DNA from: CADEEN01 sp963738425
GTDB lineage: Bacteria > Pseudomonadota > Gammaproteobacteria > Burkholderiales > Burkholderiaceae_C
DNA: 64,000 nt
Direction: 5' to 3'
NCBI GenBank assembly: GCA_963738425.1
Contig: CAVTWT010000003.1
Coordinates: forward strand, 186,001 to 250,000
The notes under the pieces are model-generated. The model did no database searches and was not told the DNA's origin. It worked only from the letters and a program-made list of their open reading frames with translations. The position numbers and the translations under genes were made by a program. Numbering within the stretch: the first letter of the stretch is position 1; each line of letters opens with the position of its first letter. This document shows, in pieces, positions 1 through 7,879 of the stretch.

Positions 1-321
1 AGCGCCGTCAAGCAAGGCTCGCGCATCCGTGTGGCCACCAAGTACACCGCCACCGCGCGCCAGTTCTTCGCTGACAAAGGCGTGCATGTCGATCTGATCA
101 AGCTCTACGGCTCGATGGAGTTGGCGCCGCTGACGGGGCTGGCCGATGCGATCGTGGACATCGTCTCCACCGGCGGCACCTTGAAGGCCAATGGGCTGAT
201 CGAAGTCGAGAAGATCGCCGACATCTCGTCGCGGCTGGTCGTCAACCAGGCGGCGCTGAAGTTGAAGCGCGAGGCGATGCGGCCGCTGATCGATGCCCTC
301 GAAAAGGCGGTGCAGGGGTGA
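1..321 (+). CDS. hisG: ATP phosphoribosyltransferase, C-terminal part (partial)
   Basis: Catalyses the first step of histidine synthesis, joining ATP and PRPP. The window opens inside the gene: frame 1 is open from base 1, so the GTG at 31 is an internal codon, not the start. The visible 106 residues contain the family hallmarks LYGSMELAP, GLADAIVDIVSTGGTLKANGL and a short C-terminal helix, then stop. There is no C-terminal regulatory domain after the catalytic part, so this is the short HisG form, which in known systems needs a HisZ partner (not seen here). The stop codon overlaps the hisD start by four bases. Confidence 0.95.
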   Translation, partial: SAVKQGSRIRVATKYTATARQFFADKGVHVDLIKLYGSMELAPLTGLADAIVDIVSTGGTLKANGLIEVEKIADISSRLVVNQAALKLKREAMRPLIDALEKAVQG

Positions 322-2156
322 CCGTTCGGCGCTTTTCGACCGCGCAGCCGGACTTCGAGGCGAAGTTCAGTGCACTGCAATGGTCGGCCGAGGCCGATGC
401 GTCGATCGACAGCACGGTGGCCGCCATCATCGCGGATGTGCGACAGCGCGGCGACGATGCGGTGCTGGAGTACACCGCTCGCTTCGACGGCGTGAACGCC
501 GCAAGCGCTTCAGCGCTCGAGCTGTCACGCGATCAACTCGCCGCTGCACTCGACGCCATCACGCCCGAACAACGCCGCGCGCTTGAAGCTGCCGCCGAGC
601 GCGTTCGGTCGTACCACGAGCGCCAACTCGACGTGAGCTGCCGCAGCTTCGCCTACCGCGACGCCGACGGCACGTTGCTCGGCCAGAAGGTCACGCCGCT
701 CGACCGCGTCGGTGTGTATGTGCCGGGGGGCAAGGCGGCGTACCCGTCGTCGGTGCTGATGAACGTGGTGCCGGCGCGTGTGGCCGGTGTCGGCGAAGTG
801 ATCATGGTCGTGCCCACGCCGCGCGGTGAGAAGAACGCGATGGTTCTGGCCGCTGCCCACATCGCCGGCGTGCACCGCGTGTTCACGATCGGCGGCGCGC
901 AGGCCGTCGCGGCGCTGGCCTTCGGTACCGCGACAATCCCGCGCGTCGACAAGATCACCGGGCCCGGCAACGCCTATGTCGCCAGTGCGAAGAAGCAGGT
1001 CTTCGGCCAGGTTGGTATCGACATGATTGCCGGCCCGAGCGAAATCCTCGTGCTCGCCGACGGATCGACACCGCCCGACTGGGTGGCGATGGATCTGTTC
1101 TCGCAGGCCGAGCACGACGAACTCGCGCAAAGCATCCTGCTGTGTCCCGATGCCGGTTACCTCGATGCAGTGGCCGCGTCGATCGAACGCCTGCTGCCGA
1201 CGCTGCCGCGCGAAAGGATCATCCGCGCTTCGCTGGCCGGCCGCGGCGCGCTGATTCAGACACGCTCGATGGAAGAAGCCTGCAGCATCAGCAACCGCAT
1301 TGCCCCCGAGCACCTGGAGGTGTCGAGTGCGAACCCCGAGCGCTGGGAGCCGCTGTTGAAACACGCCGGCGCGATCTTTCTCGGCCGCTTTACAAGTGAG
1401 AGTTTGGGCGACTACTGCGCCGGGCCGAACCATGTGCTGCCGACGGCCGGCACGGCTCGCTTCTCGTCGCCGCTCGGTGTGTATGACTTCGTCAAGCGCA
1501 CGAGCCTGATCGAAGTGAGCGCGAAGGGGGCGCAGTCGCTCGGCGAGATCGCGTCCGTGCTCGCGCATGGCGAGGGCTTGCAGGCGCATGCGCGCGCGGC
1601 AGAGATGCGGTGTGCCGCGGGCGCCTCCCCTTCCGTTCGGGCTGAGCTTGTCGAAGCCCCCGCAAGCTCTTCGACAAGCTCAGGGCGAACGGTGGCGTTC
1701 GAAGTTCGCCCCGTCACCGACGACAACGTCGATGAACTGATCAAGCTCAAGACATCCGCCGAACAAGAGAAGTTCGTCGCCACGGTTGCCAAGTCGCTCG
1801 CACAGGCGTCCGTACGCCCTGCGGGCCGGCCGCTTGGGCTGTATTCAAACGGTCAGCCCGTCGGCTTCCTGCTGCTCTGGGACGCGCGCCGTGACCCCGA
1901 CCCTGCAGACCGCGCCGACCAGCTCTACGTTTGGCGGCTGTCGATCGACGAACGCTTTCAACGCCAAGGTCACGGCCAAGCGGCGATGCGCTGGGTGATC
2001 GATGAAGCCAAGCGCATGGGCGTGGCCAGCGTCGGTCTGTCGCATGTGCCGGAGAACCCGGTGGGCGCGTTCTATGAGAAGTTCGGCTTTGCGTACACGG
2101 GCAAGGTCAGTCACGGAGAGAACGAGATGGTGCTGAAAATCAAGGGTGACGCATGA
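318..2156 (+). CDS. hisD: Histidinol dehydrogenase fused to a GNAT acetyltransferase domain
   Basis: Residues 1 to about 430 are a complete HisD, the NAD- and zinc-dependent enzyme that oxidises histidinol to histidine. Visible marks are AGPSEILVLADG (about 238), FSQAEHDELAQ (about 261), APEHLEV (about 329) and DYCAGPNHVLPT (about 366). HisD normally stops here near 430 residues. This frame continues through a linker of about 28 residues, encoded largely by the palindromic repeat at 1633-1692, into about 150 residues with GNAT features (beta strands, RFQRQGHGQAAMRW acetyl-CoA loop, ENPVGAFYEKFGF). A GTG at 1692 could start the GNAT domain separately. Overlaps hisC by ATGA. The fusion may be real or may be two products; the sequence alone cannot tell. 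Confidence 0.9.
   Translation: MTVRRFSTAQPDFEAKFSALQWSAEADASIDSTVAAIIADVRQRGDDAVLEYTARFDGVNAASASALELSRDQLAAALDAITPEQRRALEAAAERVRSYHERQLDVSCRSFAYRDADGTLLGQKVTPLDRVGVYVPGGKAAYPSSVLMNVVPARVAGVGEVIMVVPTPRGEKNAMVLAAAHIAGVHRVFTIGGAQAVAALAFGTATIPRVDKITGPGNAYVASAKKQVFGQVGIDMIAGPSEILVLADGSTPPDWVAMDLFSQAEHDELAQSILLCPDAGYLDAVAASIERLLPTLPRERIIRASLAGRGALIQTRSMEEACSISNRIAPEHLEVSSANPERWEPLLKHAGAIFLGRFTSESLGDYCAGPNHVLPTAGTARFSSPLGVYDFVKRTSLIEVSAKGAQSLGEIASVLAHGEGLQAHARAAEMRCAAGASPSVRAELVEAPASSSTSSGRTVAFEVRPVTDDNVDELIKLKTSAEQEKFVATVAKSLAQASVRPAGRPLGLYSNGQPVGFLLLWDARRDPDPADRADQLYVWRLSIDERFQRQGHGQAAMRWVIDEAKRMGVASVGLSHVPENPVGAFYEKFGFAYTGKVSHGENEMVLKIKGDA
1633..1692. repeat. REP-like palindrome (family A) inside hisD-GNAT
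   Basis: Two 24-base arms (CCGTTCGGGCTGAGCTTG onward and its near-complement ending GGGCGAACGG) flank a short loop. The arms are complementary except for two adjacent positions, where GG faces GG. The element lies in frame and encodes most of the linker between the HisD and GNAT domains. A second copy in the opposite orientation lies at 3837-3886. Confidence 0.85.
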
Positions 2157-3238
2157 CGACTGACCTCCGCGTGCGCATCGCCCGCACCCTCCGCCAAGAC
2201 GTGACGTCCAGTTCAGGCTACGCGATCCAGCCGAGTGCCGGGATGGTCAAGCTCGACGCGATGGAGAACCCGTTCGGTTTGCCGTCGGCGTTGAAGCGCG
2301 CCTTGGGTGAACGCCTCGCCGAGGTGGCGATCAACCGCTACCCGGTCAACAAGGGCGAAGTCGCGGCCGCACTGGCGCAGCACTTCGAGGTGCCGGCGGG
2401 CTGCAAGCTGATCGTCGGCAACGGCTCGGACGAGTTGATCGACTTGCTGTCGGTGGCTTGCGATGTTCCTGGCGCCACAGTGCTCGCGCCGTTGCCCGGC
2501 TTCGTGATGTATGAGATGTCGGCGCGTCTGCGTGGATTGAAGTTTGTCGGTGTGCCGCTGACTGCCAGTTTCGAACTCGACGAAGCGGCGATGCTGGCGG
2601 CGATCGAGCAGTCCAAACCCGCGCTGACCTACATCGCCTACCCGAACAACCCGACGGGCAATCTGTTCGACGAAGCCGTCGTGCAGAAGATCGTCGATGC
2701 CGTCGGCGAGCAGGACGGCATCGTGGTGTTCGACGAGGCCTACCAGCCGTTCTCGTCGCGCACGTGGATGCCCAAGCTGGCGACGCACGAGCATGTGCTG
2801 GTGCTGCGCACGCTGTCGAAGTTCGGCCTGGCGGGGGTGCGCATGGGCTACCTTGTTGGCGCCGCGCCGCTGATCGAGCAGATCGACAAGGTGAGCCCGC
2901 CGTACAACATCAGCGGCCTCAACGCCGCGGCGACGCTGTTCGCGCTCGAACATGCCGAGGTGTTTGCGGAGCAGGCCACGGTGCTCAAGCGCGAGCGTCA
3001 GCGGCTGATGATCGCGTTGCGTGGCATGCCGGGCGTCACCGTGTTCCCGAGCGAGGCCAACATGATCCTCGTGCGCGTGCCGGATTCGAAGCGTGCCTTC
3101 GAGGGCCTGAAGCAGCGCAAGGTACTGGTCAAGCACATTGCCGGGCTGCATCCGCTGCTGGCCAACTGCCTTCGTCTGACGGTCGGTGCGCCGGAAGAAA
3201 ACACCTTGATGATCGACGCCTTGAAGGAATCGCTGTGA
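2153..3238 (+). CDS. hisC: Histidinol-phosphate aminotransferase
   Basis: PLP-dependent class I/II aminotransferase that converts imidazole acetol phosphate to histidinol phosphate. The 361-residue protein has the N-terminal substrate region LDAMENPFG, the YPNNPTGNLFD motif, VFDEAY and the PLP lysine in TLSKFGLAGVRMGYL (Lys223). Full length for the family. It starts within the hisD stop (ATGA overlap), and its TGA overlaps the hisB ATG by one base, so translation is probably coupled through the operon. Confidence 0.97.
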   Translation: MTTDLRVRIARTLRQDVTSSSGYAIQPSAGMVKLDAMENPFGLPSALKRALGERLAEVAINRYPVNKGEVAAALAQHFEVPAGCKLIVGNGSDELIDLLSVACDVPGATVLAPLPGFVMYEMSARLRGLKFVGVPLTASFELDEAAMLAAIEQSKPALTYIAYPNNPTGNLFDEAVVQKIVDAVGEQDGIVVFDEAYQPFSSRTWMPKLATHEHVLVLRTLSKFGLAGVRMGYLVGAAPLIEQIDKVSPPYNISGLNAAATLFALEHAEVFAEQATVLKRERQRLMIALRGMPGVTVFPSEANMILVRVPDSKRAFEGLKQRKVLVKHIAGLHPLLANCLRLTVGAPEENTLMIDALKESL

Positions 3239-3831
3239 TGGACCCTCGCATCGCCGAAGTGCAACGCAACACCAAGGAGACGCAGATCCGCGTCAAGGTC
3301 AACCTTGACGGCACCGGCGTGGCCCGGCTGGCCACCGGCATCGGCTTTTTCGACCACATGCTCGACCAGATCGCGCGCCACGGCCTGATCGACCTGCAGA
3401 TCGAAGCCAGCGGTGACTTGCACATCGATGGCCACCACACGGTCGAGGATGTCGGCATCACGCTCGGCCAGGCCGTGGCCAAGGCGGTTGGCGACAAGGC
3501 CGGCCTGACGCGCTACGGCCACGCGTATGTGCCGCTCGACGAAGCGTTGTCGCGCGTGGTGGTGGATTTCTCCGGCCGCCCGGGGCTGCACATGCGCGTG
3601 CCGTTCAAGAGCGGTATGGTCGGCGGCTTCGACACCCAGCTCGCGTATGAGTTTTTCCAGGGCTTTTCGAACCACGCCGGCGTGACGCTGCACATCGACA
3701 ACCTGCACGGCGACAACGCGCACCACCAGTGCGAGACGGTGTTCAAGGCTTTCGGGCGTGCGGTGCGGATGGCGGTGGCGATCGATCCGCGCAGTGCGGG
3801 GGTGATTCCCAGTACAAAGGGATCGCTGTGA
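3238..3831 (+). CDS. hisB: Imidazoleglycerol-phosphate dehydratase
   Basis: Dehydrates imidazole glycerol phosphate. The 197-residue protein is the monofunctional form without the phosphatase domain of the E. coli fusion. The start at 3238 gives MDPRIAEVQRNTKETQI, the normal N-terminus. Manganese-binding histidine clusters are visible in FFDHMLDQIARHG, DGHHTVED and DNAHHQCETVFKAFG. It overlaps hisC by one base and is separated from hisH by a 70-base gap filled by a palindromic repeat. Confidence 0.97.
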   Translation: MDPRIAEVQRNTKETQIRVKVNLDGTGVARLATGIGFFDHMLDQIARHGLIDLQIEASGDLHIDGHHTVEDVGITLGQAVAKAVGDKAGLTRYGHAYVPLDEALSRVVVDFSGRPGLHMRVPFKSGMVGGFDTQLAYEFFQGFSNHAGVTLHIDNLHGDNAHHQCETVFKAFGRAVRMAVAIDPRSAGVIPSTKGSL

Positions 3832-3836
3832 CCCAT

Positions 3837-3886
3837 CCGTTCGCCCTGAGCTTGTCGAAGGGCTTCGACAAGCTCAGCCCGAACGG
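3837..3886. repeat. REP-like palindrome (family A) between hisB and hisH
   Basis: Near-perfect inverted repeat with 24-base arms, containing CTGAGCTTGTCGAAG and its complement around a two-base centre. It has the same GGG/CCC asymmetry as the copy at 1633-1692 but in the opposite order, so the two copies lie head to head. The transcript could form a long hairpin here, which may tune expression or mRNA stability of the distal his genes; it has no terminator T-tract. Confidence 0.85.
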
Positions 3887-3901
3887 GCTTGGTGCCGCGC
3901 A

Positions 3902-4549
3902 ATGAGAACTGTCGCCGTCATCGATTACGGCATGGGCAACCTGCGCTCGGTGTCGCAGGCAGTGGCCCATGTCGCGCGCACGGCCGACGACGTCAAGGTC
4001 ATCGTCACCGGCAACCCGGAAGAGGTGTTTCTGGCCGAACGCATCGTGCTGCCCGGCCAGGGCGCGATGCGCGACTGCATGCGCGAGCTGGCGGACTCGG
4101 GCTTGAAGGAGGCTGTGCAGGACGCGCTGCGCACCAAACCCGTGATGGGCGTCTGCGTCGGCATGCAGATGCTGCTCGACCACAGCGAGGAACAGGACAC
4201 GCCGGGCCTCGGCGTGATCCACGGCGAGGTGAAGCGCTTTCGCCTCGACGGCCAGACGCAGCCCGATGGCAGCCGCTTCAAGGTGCCGCAGATGGGGTGG
4301 AACCGCGTTCAGCAGGCCCAGGCGCATCCGATCTGGCACGGTGTTGCCGACAACGCCTGGTTCTACTTCGTGCACAGCTTCTACGCCGAGCCCGCTGAGG
4401 CCCGCCACAGCGCGGGTATCACCGAGTACGGGACGCGCTTCACATCGGCCGTGGCGCGCGATAACATTTTTGCCACCCAGTTCCACCCTGAGAAGAGCGC
4501 TGCCGACGGCCTTAAGCTGTATCGCAACTTCCTCCTTTGGAATCCCTGA
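3902..4549 (+). CDS. hisH: Imidazole glycerol phosphate synthase, glutaminase subunit
   Basis: Class I glutamine amidotransferase subunit that supplies ammonia to HisF. The 215-residue protein has the nucleophile Cys85 in GVCVGMQMLL and the His195/Glu197 pair in FHPEKS. The oxyanion strand region PGQGAM is present. Encoded 32 bases upstream of hisA in the his operon. Confidence 0.97.
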   Translation: MRTVAVIDYGMGNLRSVSQAVAHVARTADDVKVIVTGNPEEVFLAERIVLPGQGAMRDCMRELADSGLKEAVQDALRTKPVMGVCVGMQMLLDHSEEQDTPGLGVIHGEVKRFRLDGQTQPDGSRFKVPQMGWNRVQQAQAHPIWHGVADNAWFYFVHSFYAEPAEARHSAGITEYGTRFTSAVARDNIFATQFHPEKSAADGLKLYRNFLLWNP

Positions 4550-4581
4550 TTCTGAAGCCCTAACGCTTTTCTCCCCATCCC

Positions 4582-5331
4582 ATGCTGCTGATCCCTGCCA
4601 TCGACTTGAAGGACGGACATTGCGTGCGCCTCGAAAAAGGCGACATGACCAAGTCCACGACCTTCGGCGAAGACCCGGCCGCGATGGCGCGGCGCTGGCT
4701 CGACGCCGGCGCGCGCCGCCTGCACCTGGTCGATCTCAACGGCGCTTTCGCCGGCAAGCCGGTCAACGAAGGCGCGGTCAAGGCGATCCTGCGCGAAATC
4801 GACGGCGAGATACCGGTGCAGCTCGGCGGCGGCATCCGCGATCTCGACACGATCGAGCGCTATCTGGACGACGGCATCAGCTACGTCGTCATCGGCACCG
4901 CAGCGGTGAAGAACCCGGGCTTCGTCAGAGACGCGTGCACCGCCTTCGGCGGCCACATCATCGTCGGCCTCGACGCCAAGAACGGCAAGGTGGCGACCGA
5001 CGGCTGGAGCAAGCTCACCGGCCACGAGGTTGCCGACCTGGCGAAAAAATTCGAAGACTACGGTGTCGAAGGCGTGATCTACACCGACATCGGCCGCGAC
5101 GGCATGCTGACCGGCATCAACATCGACGCCACCGTGCGGCTGGCGCAGGCGGTGACGATGCCCGTGTTCGCGTCGGGGGGCTTGGCGGGGCTGCCCGACA
5201 TCGACAAGCTGTGCGGTATCGAGAGCGAAGGGGTCGAAGGCGTGATCTGCGGACGCGCGATCTACAACGGCGCGCTCGACTTCGTGGCGGCGCAGAAGCG
5301 CGCGGATGAGTTGAACGGTGAATCCAACTGA
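4582..5331 (+). CDS. hisA: ProFAR isomerase (phosphoribosyl-formimino-AICAR-phosphate isomerase)
   Basis: TIM-barrel isomerase that opens the ribose ring of ProFAR. The 249-residue protein has the catalytic aspartate in IPAIDLKDG (Asp8) and the second in YTDIGRDGMLTG, plus phosphate-binding loops LGGGIRD and ASGGLAG. Its TGA overlaps the ATG of hisF by one base. Confidence 0.97.
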   Translation: MLLIPAIDLKDGHCVRLEKGDMTKSTTFGEDPAAMARRWLDAGARRLHLVDLNGAFAGKPVNEGAVKAILREIDGEIPVQLGGGIRDLDTIERYLDDGISYVVIGTAAVKNPGFVRDACTAFGGHIIVGLDAKNGKVATDGWSKLTGHEVADLAKKFEDYGVEGVIYTDIGRDGMLTGINIDATVRLAQAVTMPVFASGGLAGLPDIDKLCGIESEGVEGVICGRAIYNGALDFVAAQKRADELNGESN

Positions 5332-6089
5332 TGCTGGCCAAACGCATCATCCCCTGCCTCGACGTCACCGGCGGCCGCGTCGTCAAGGGCGTCAACTTCG
5401 TCGAGCTGCGCGATGCGGGTGACCCGGTGGAAATCGCCGCACGCTACAACGAGCAGGGCGCCGACGAGCTGACCTTCCTCGACATCACCGCGACGAGCGA
5501 CGGGCGCGACCTGATCCTGCACATGATCGAAGCGGTGGCTTCGCAGGTCTTCATCCCGTTGACCGTCGGCGGCGGTGTGCGCACCGTGGCCGATGTGCGG
5601 CGGCTGCTCAACGCCGGCGCCGACAAGGTCAGCTTCAACTCGGCTGCAGTCGCCGACCCCGAGGTGATCCGCGCAGCGAGCGACAAGTACGGCGCACAGT
5701 GCATCGTCGTCGCCATCGACGCCAAGCGCCAAGCCGACGGCGGCTGGCATGTCTACACGCATGGCGGGCGCAAGGACACCGGGCTCGACGCGGTCGAGTG
5801 GGCCCGGCGTGTCACCGCGCTCGGCGCCGGTGAGATCCTGCTGACGAGCATGGACCGCGACGGCACCAAGATCGGCTTCGATCTCGAGCTGACGCGCGCC
5901 GTGGCCGACGCTGTCAGCGTGCCGGTCATCGCCTCGGGCGGCGTTGGATCGCTCGAACACCTGGCGGATGGCATCACGAAAGGCGGCGCCGACGCGGTGC
6001 TCGCTGCGAGCATCTTTCACTACGGCCAACACACGGTTGGAGAGGCCAAGGCGCTGATGGCCGCGCGTGGCATCGCAGTGCGCACATGA
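5331..6089 (+). CDS. hisF: Imidazole glycerol phosphate synthase, cyclase subunit
   Basis: TIM-barrel cyclase that, with HisH ammonia, makes imidazole glycerol phosphate and AICAR. The 252-residue protein has catalytic Asp11 in IIPCLDV, the phosphate loops VGGGVR and ASGGVGS, and LTSMDRDGTK. It ends in an ATGA overlap with rsmD. In many Burkholderiales hisI and hisE come next; here they do not. Confidence 0.97.
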   Translation: MLAKRIIPCLDVTGGRVVKGVNFVELRDAGDPVEIAARYNEQGADELTFLDITATSDGRDLILHMIEAVASQVFIPLTVGGGVRTVADVRRLLNAGADKVSFNSAAVADPEVIRAASDKYGAQCIVVAIDAKRQADGGWHVYTHGGRKDTGLDAVEWARRVTALGAGEILLTSMDRDGTKIGFDLELTRAVADAVSVPVIASGGVGSLEHLADGITKGGADAVLAASIFHYGQHTVGEAKALMAARGIAVRT

Positions 6090-6640
6090 AAAATGAAGTC
6101 CGCCTGATCGGTGGACAGTGGAAGCGCAGCAAGCTGCCGGTGGCCGACCGGCCCGGCCTGCGCCCGACGCCCGACCGCGTGCGCGAAACGCTGTTCAACT
6201 GGCTGGGCCAGGACCTCACCGGCTGGCGCGTGCTCGATGCGTTTGCGGGCAGCGGCGCGCTCGGCTTCGAAGCAGCGTCGCGCGGCGCAGGTGAGGTGGT
6301 GCTGCTCGAACGCGACGCCATGCTCGCGCGCTCGTTGGCCGTGTCGAAGGCACGGTTGAAAGCCGACGCGCTGCAAGTCCATGCCACCGACGCGCTGGCG
6401 TGGATGGCCAGCGCGGCGCACGGGCGCTTCGATCTCGTCCTGCTCGACCCGCCGTTTGACGCCGGCTTGCATGCGCAGGCCGCCGATCTGGGGCAAAAGT
6501 TGCTCAAGTCGGGCGGCTGGTTGTACGTGGAGTCGGGTGACGCCTTGGAACCGCCAGCAGGTTTCGAAGCGCATCGCCACCTGAAGGCTGGCGCCGTGCA
6601 TGCGCACCTGTGGCGCCGCGCCGATAATCCGACATCATGA
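6086..6640 (+). CDS. rsmD: 16S rRNA (guanine-966 N2)-methyltransferase
   Basis: SAM-dependent methyltransferase acting on 16S rRNA of the small subunit. The 184-residue protein carries the family start VRLIGGQWKRSKLPV, the SAM-binding loop DAFAGSGALGFEA and the catalytic LLDPPFDAG motif. Coupled to hisF by a four-base overlap and followed by coaD, the usual rsmD-coaD pair, but here attached to the his operon. Confidence 0.95.
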   Translation: MKNEVRLIGGQWKRSKLPVADRPGLRPTPDRVRETLFNWLGQDLTGWRVLDAFAGSGALGFEAASRGAGEVVLLERDAMLARSLAVSKARLKADALQVHATDALAWMASAAHGRFDLVLLDPPFDAGLHAQAADLGQKLLKSGGWLYVESGDALEPPAGFEAHRHLKAGAVHAHLWRRADNPTS

Positions 6641-6649
6641 CGACCCCCA

Positions 6650-6715
6650 CGCTCACTGAGTTCGCTGCCCCCCGGGGGGCGCGCCAGCGCCTTGGGACGG
6701 CCCGGCGGCGCTGGC
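6650..6715. repeat. Start-proximal palindromic element (family B) before coaD
   Basis: GC-rich element with CCCCCCGGGGGG-type symmetry followed by TTGGGACGGCCCGGCGGCG, ending directly at the coaD ATG. Closely related elements precede hrcA (22029-22103) and the DUF3567 gene (27521-27596), each with the GGGxCGGCCCGGC core a few bases before the start codon. Confidence 0.7.
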
Positions 6716-7222
6716 ATGACCTCCGCCACCCGCCTCACAGCCGTCTATCCGGGCACCTTCGACCCGATGACGCTCGGTCACCAGGACCTGATGGCGCGAT
6801 CGAGCCGGCTCTTCGAGCGCTTGGTCGTGGCGGTGGCCGCAGGGCACCACAAGCGCACGATGTTCACGATCGCCGAGCGGCTGGACATCGCCCGCGAACT
6901 GGCCGCGCCCTATGGCAACGTCGAGGTGATGGCGTTCCGCGGCCTGCTCTCCGACTTCGTCGGCGAATGCGGCGGCCGGGTGGTGGTGCGTGGCCTGCGC
7001 GCGGTCAGCGACTTCGAGTACGAGTTCCAGATGGCCGGCATGAACCGCCAGTTGATGCCCGATGTCGAGACGTTGTTCCTGACGCCGAGCGACCAGTACC
7101 AGTTCGTCAGCGGCACCTTCGTGCGCGAGATCGCCAGCCTGGGGGGGGATGTCTCCAAGTTCGTGGCGCCGCTGGTGCTCGCGAAACTGCAGGAGCGGGT
7201 GGCCCAGGCACCGGAAGAGTGA
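6716..7222 (+). CDS. coaD: Phosphopantetheine adenylyltransferase
   Basis: Transfers AMP from ATP to 4'-phosphopantetheine, the fourth step of CoA synthesis. The 168-residue protein has the nucleotidyltransferase signature YPGTFDPMTLGH, the substrate region VVRGLRAVSDFEYEFQM and the C-terminal SGTFVREIASLGGDVS. The frame is open upstream, but the residues before MTSATRL are encoded by the palindromic element, so the ATG at 6716 is chosen. Follows rsmD and precedes a ferredoxin by four bases. Confidence 0.96.
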   Translation: MTSATRLTAVYPGTFDPMTLGHQDLMARSSRLFERLVVAVAAGHHKRTMFTIAERLDIARELAAPYGNVEVMAFRGLLSDFVGECGGRVVVRGLRAVSDFEYEFQMAGMNRQLMPDVETLFLTPSDQYQFVSGTFVREIASLGGDVSKFVAPLVLAKLQERVAQAPEE

Positions 7223-7226
7223 CGTC

Positions 7227-7490
7227 ATGGCGCTGATGATCACCGACGAGTGCATCAACTGCGACGTCTGCGAACCCGAGTGCCCCAACGACGCGATCTC
7301 GATGGGGCCGGAGTTCTACGTCATCGATCCCGGCAAGTGCACCGAATGCGTCGGCCACTTCGATGAGCCGCAGTGCGTGCAGGTCTGTCCGGTGGCGTGC
7401 ATTCCGGTGAACCCCGATCACATCGAGGCCAAGGACTCGCTGTGGGCGAAGTACCGGCGCCTGACGGGCAAAAGCACCACTCAGGCCTGA
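7227..7490 (+). CDS. YfhL-type 2[4Fe-4S] ferredoxin
   Basis: Small 87-residue electron carrier. Two cysteine clusters are visible: CINCDVCEPECP near the N-terminus and CTECVG...CVQVCPVAC in the second half, with the insert between cysteines typical of YfhL/FdxA-like ferredoxins. The start at 7227 removes an upstream stretch that is only the coaD region in another frame. Lies four bases after coaD, a common pairing, and its end overlaps a convergent gene by ten bases. Confidence 0.93.
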   Translation: MALMITDECINCDVCEPECPNDAISMGPEFYVIDPGKCTECVGHFDEPQCVQVCPVACIPVNPDHIEAKDSLWAKYRRLTGKSTTQA

Positions 7491-7879
7491 GTCTTCGCGC
7501 TCGTGGGCGGCGCTTTGATTTTCTTTTTCTTCGCCGTGGTCTTCTTGGCGCTCGGTTGCTCTTTGGCCGCCTTCTCTGCGGCCGAGTAGGGGATGACCGC
7601 GGCGCCCGTCGGGCCTGCGAGTTTCTCGGCCGCACGCCGATCGCGTGCCAGTTTGTCGGCGAGGCGTTCTTCGCGCTTCGCAACATCGCTGGCCGCCTTG
7701 CGCTGCTCGTCGCTGCGCGCATCGTCGTTCTTCAGCTCGGCGCCGCCCTTGCAGGCTTCGTCCGAATAGGTCACTCGGCCGGCCGCGTCCTCGCAGCGAT
7801 AGACCTTCTTGTTCTGCGCCAGCAGCGGCTGCACCGCGAGCAACAACGTCGCGGCCACGATCATGGGTTTGGTGATCAC
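7481..7879 (-). CDS. DUF4124-domain periplasmic protein
   Basis: Protein of 132 residues with an N-terminal signal peptide (hydrophobic stretch to about residue 21, cut after LLAQ), then the DUF4124 pattern VYRCEDAAGRVTYSDEACKGG, a charged helical middle part and a lysine-rich tail. Function unknown; family members are exported envelope proteins. Its ATG overlaps the pth stop by four bases, so it is probably co-translated with pth. Confidence 0.85.
   Translation of the reverse strand: MITKPMIVAATLLLAVQPLLAQNKKVYRCEDAAGRVTYSDEACKGGAELKNDDARSDEQRKAASDVAKREERLADKLARDRRAAEKLAGPTGAAVIPYSAAEKAAKEQPSAKKTTAKKKKIKAPPTSAKTQA

Noticed and set aside
3832..3901. Terminator between hisB and hisH.
   Set aside because: The hairpin is strong but lacks a T-tract and the genes are one pathway; it is better read as a REP-like repeat.
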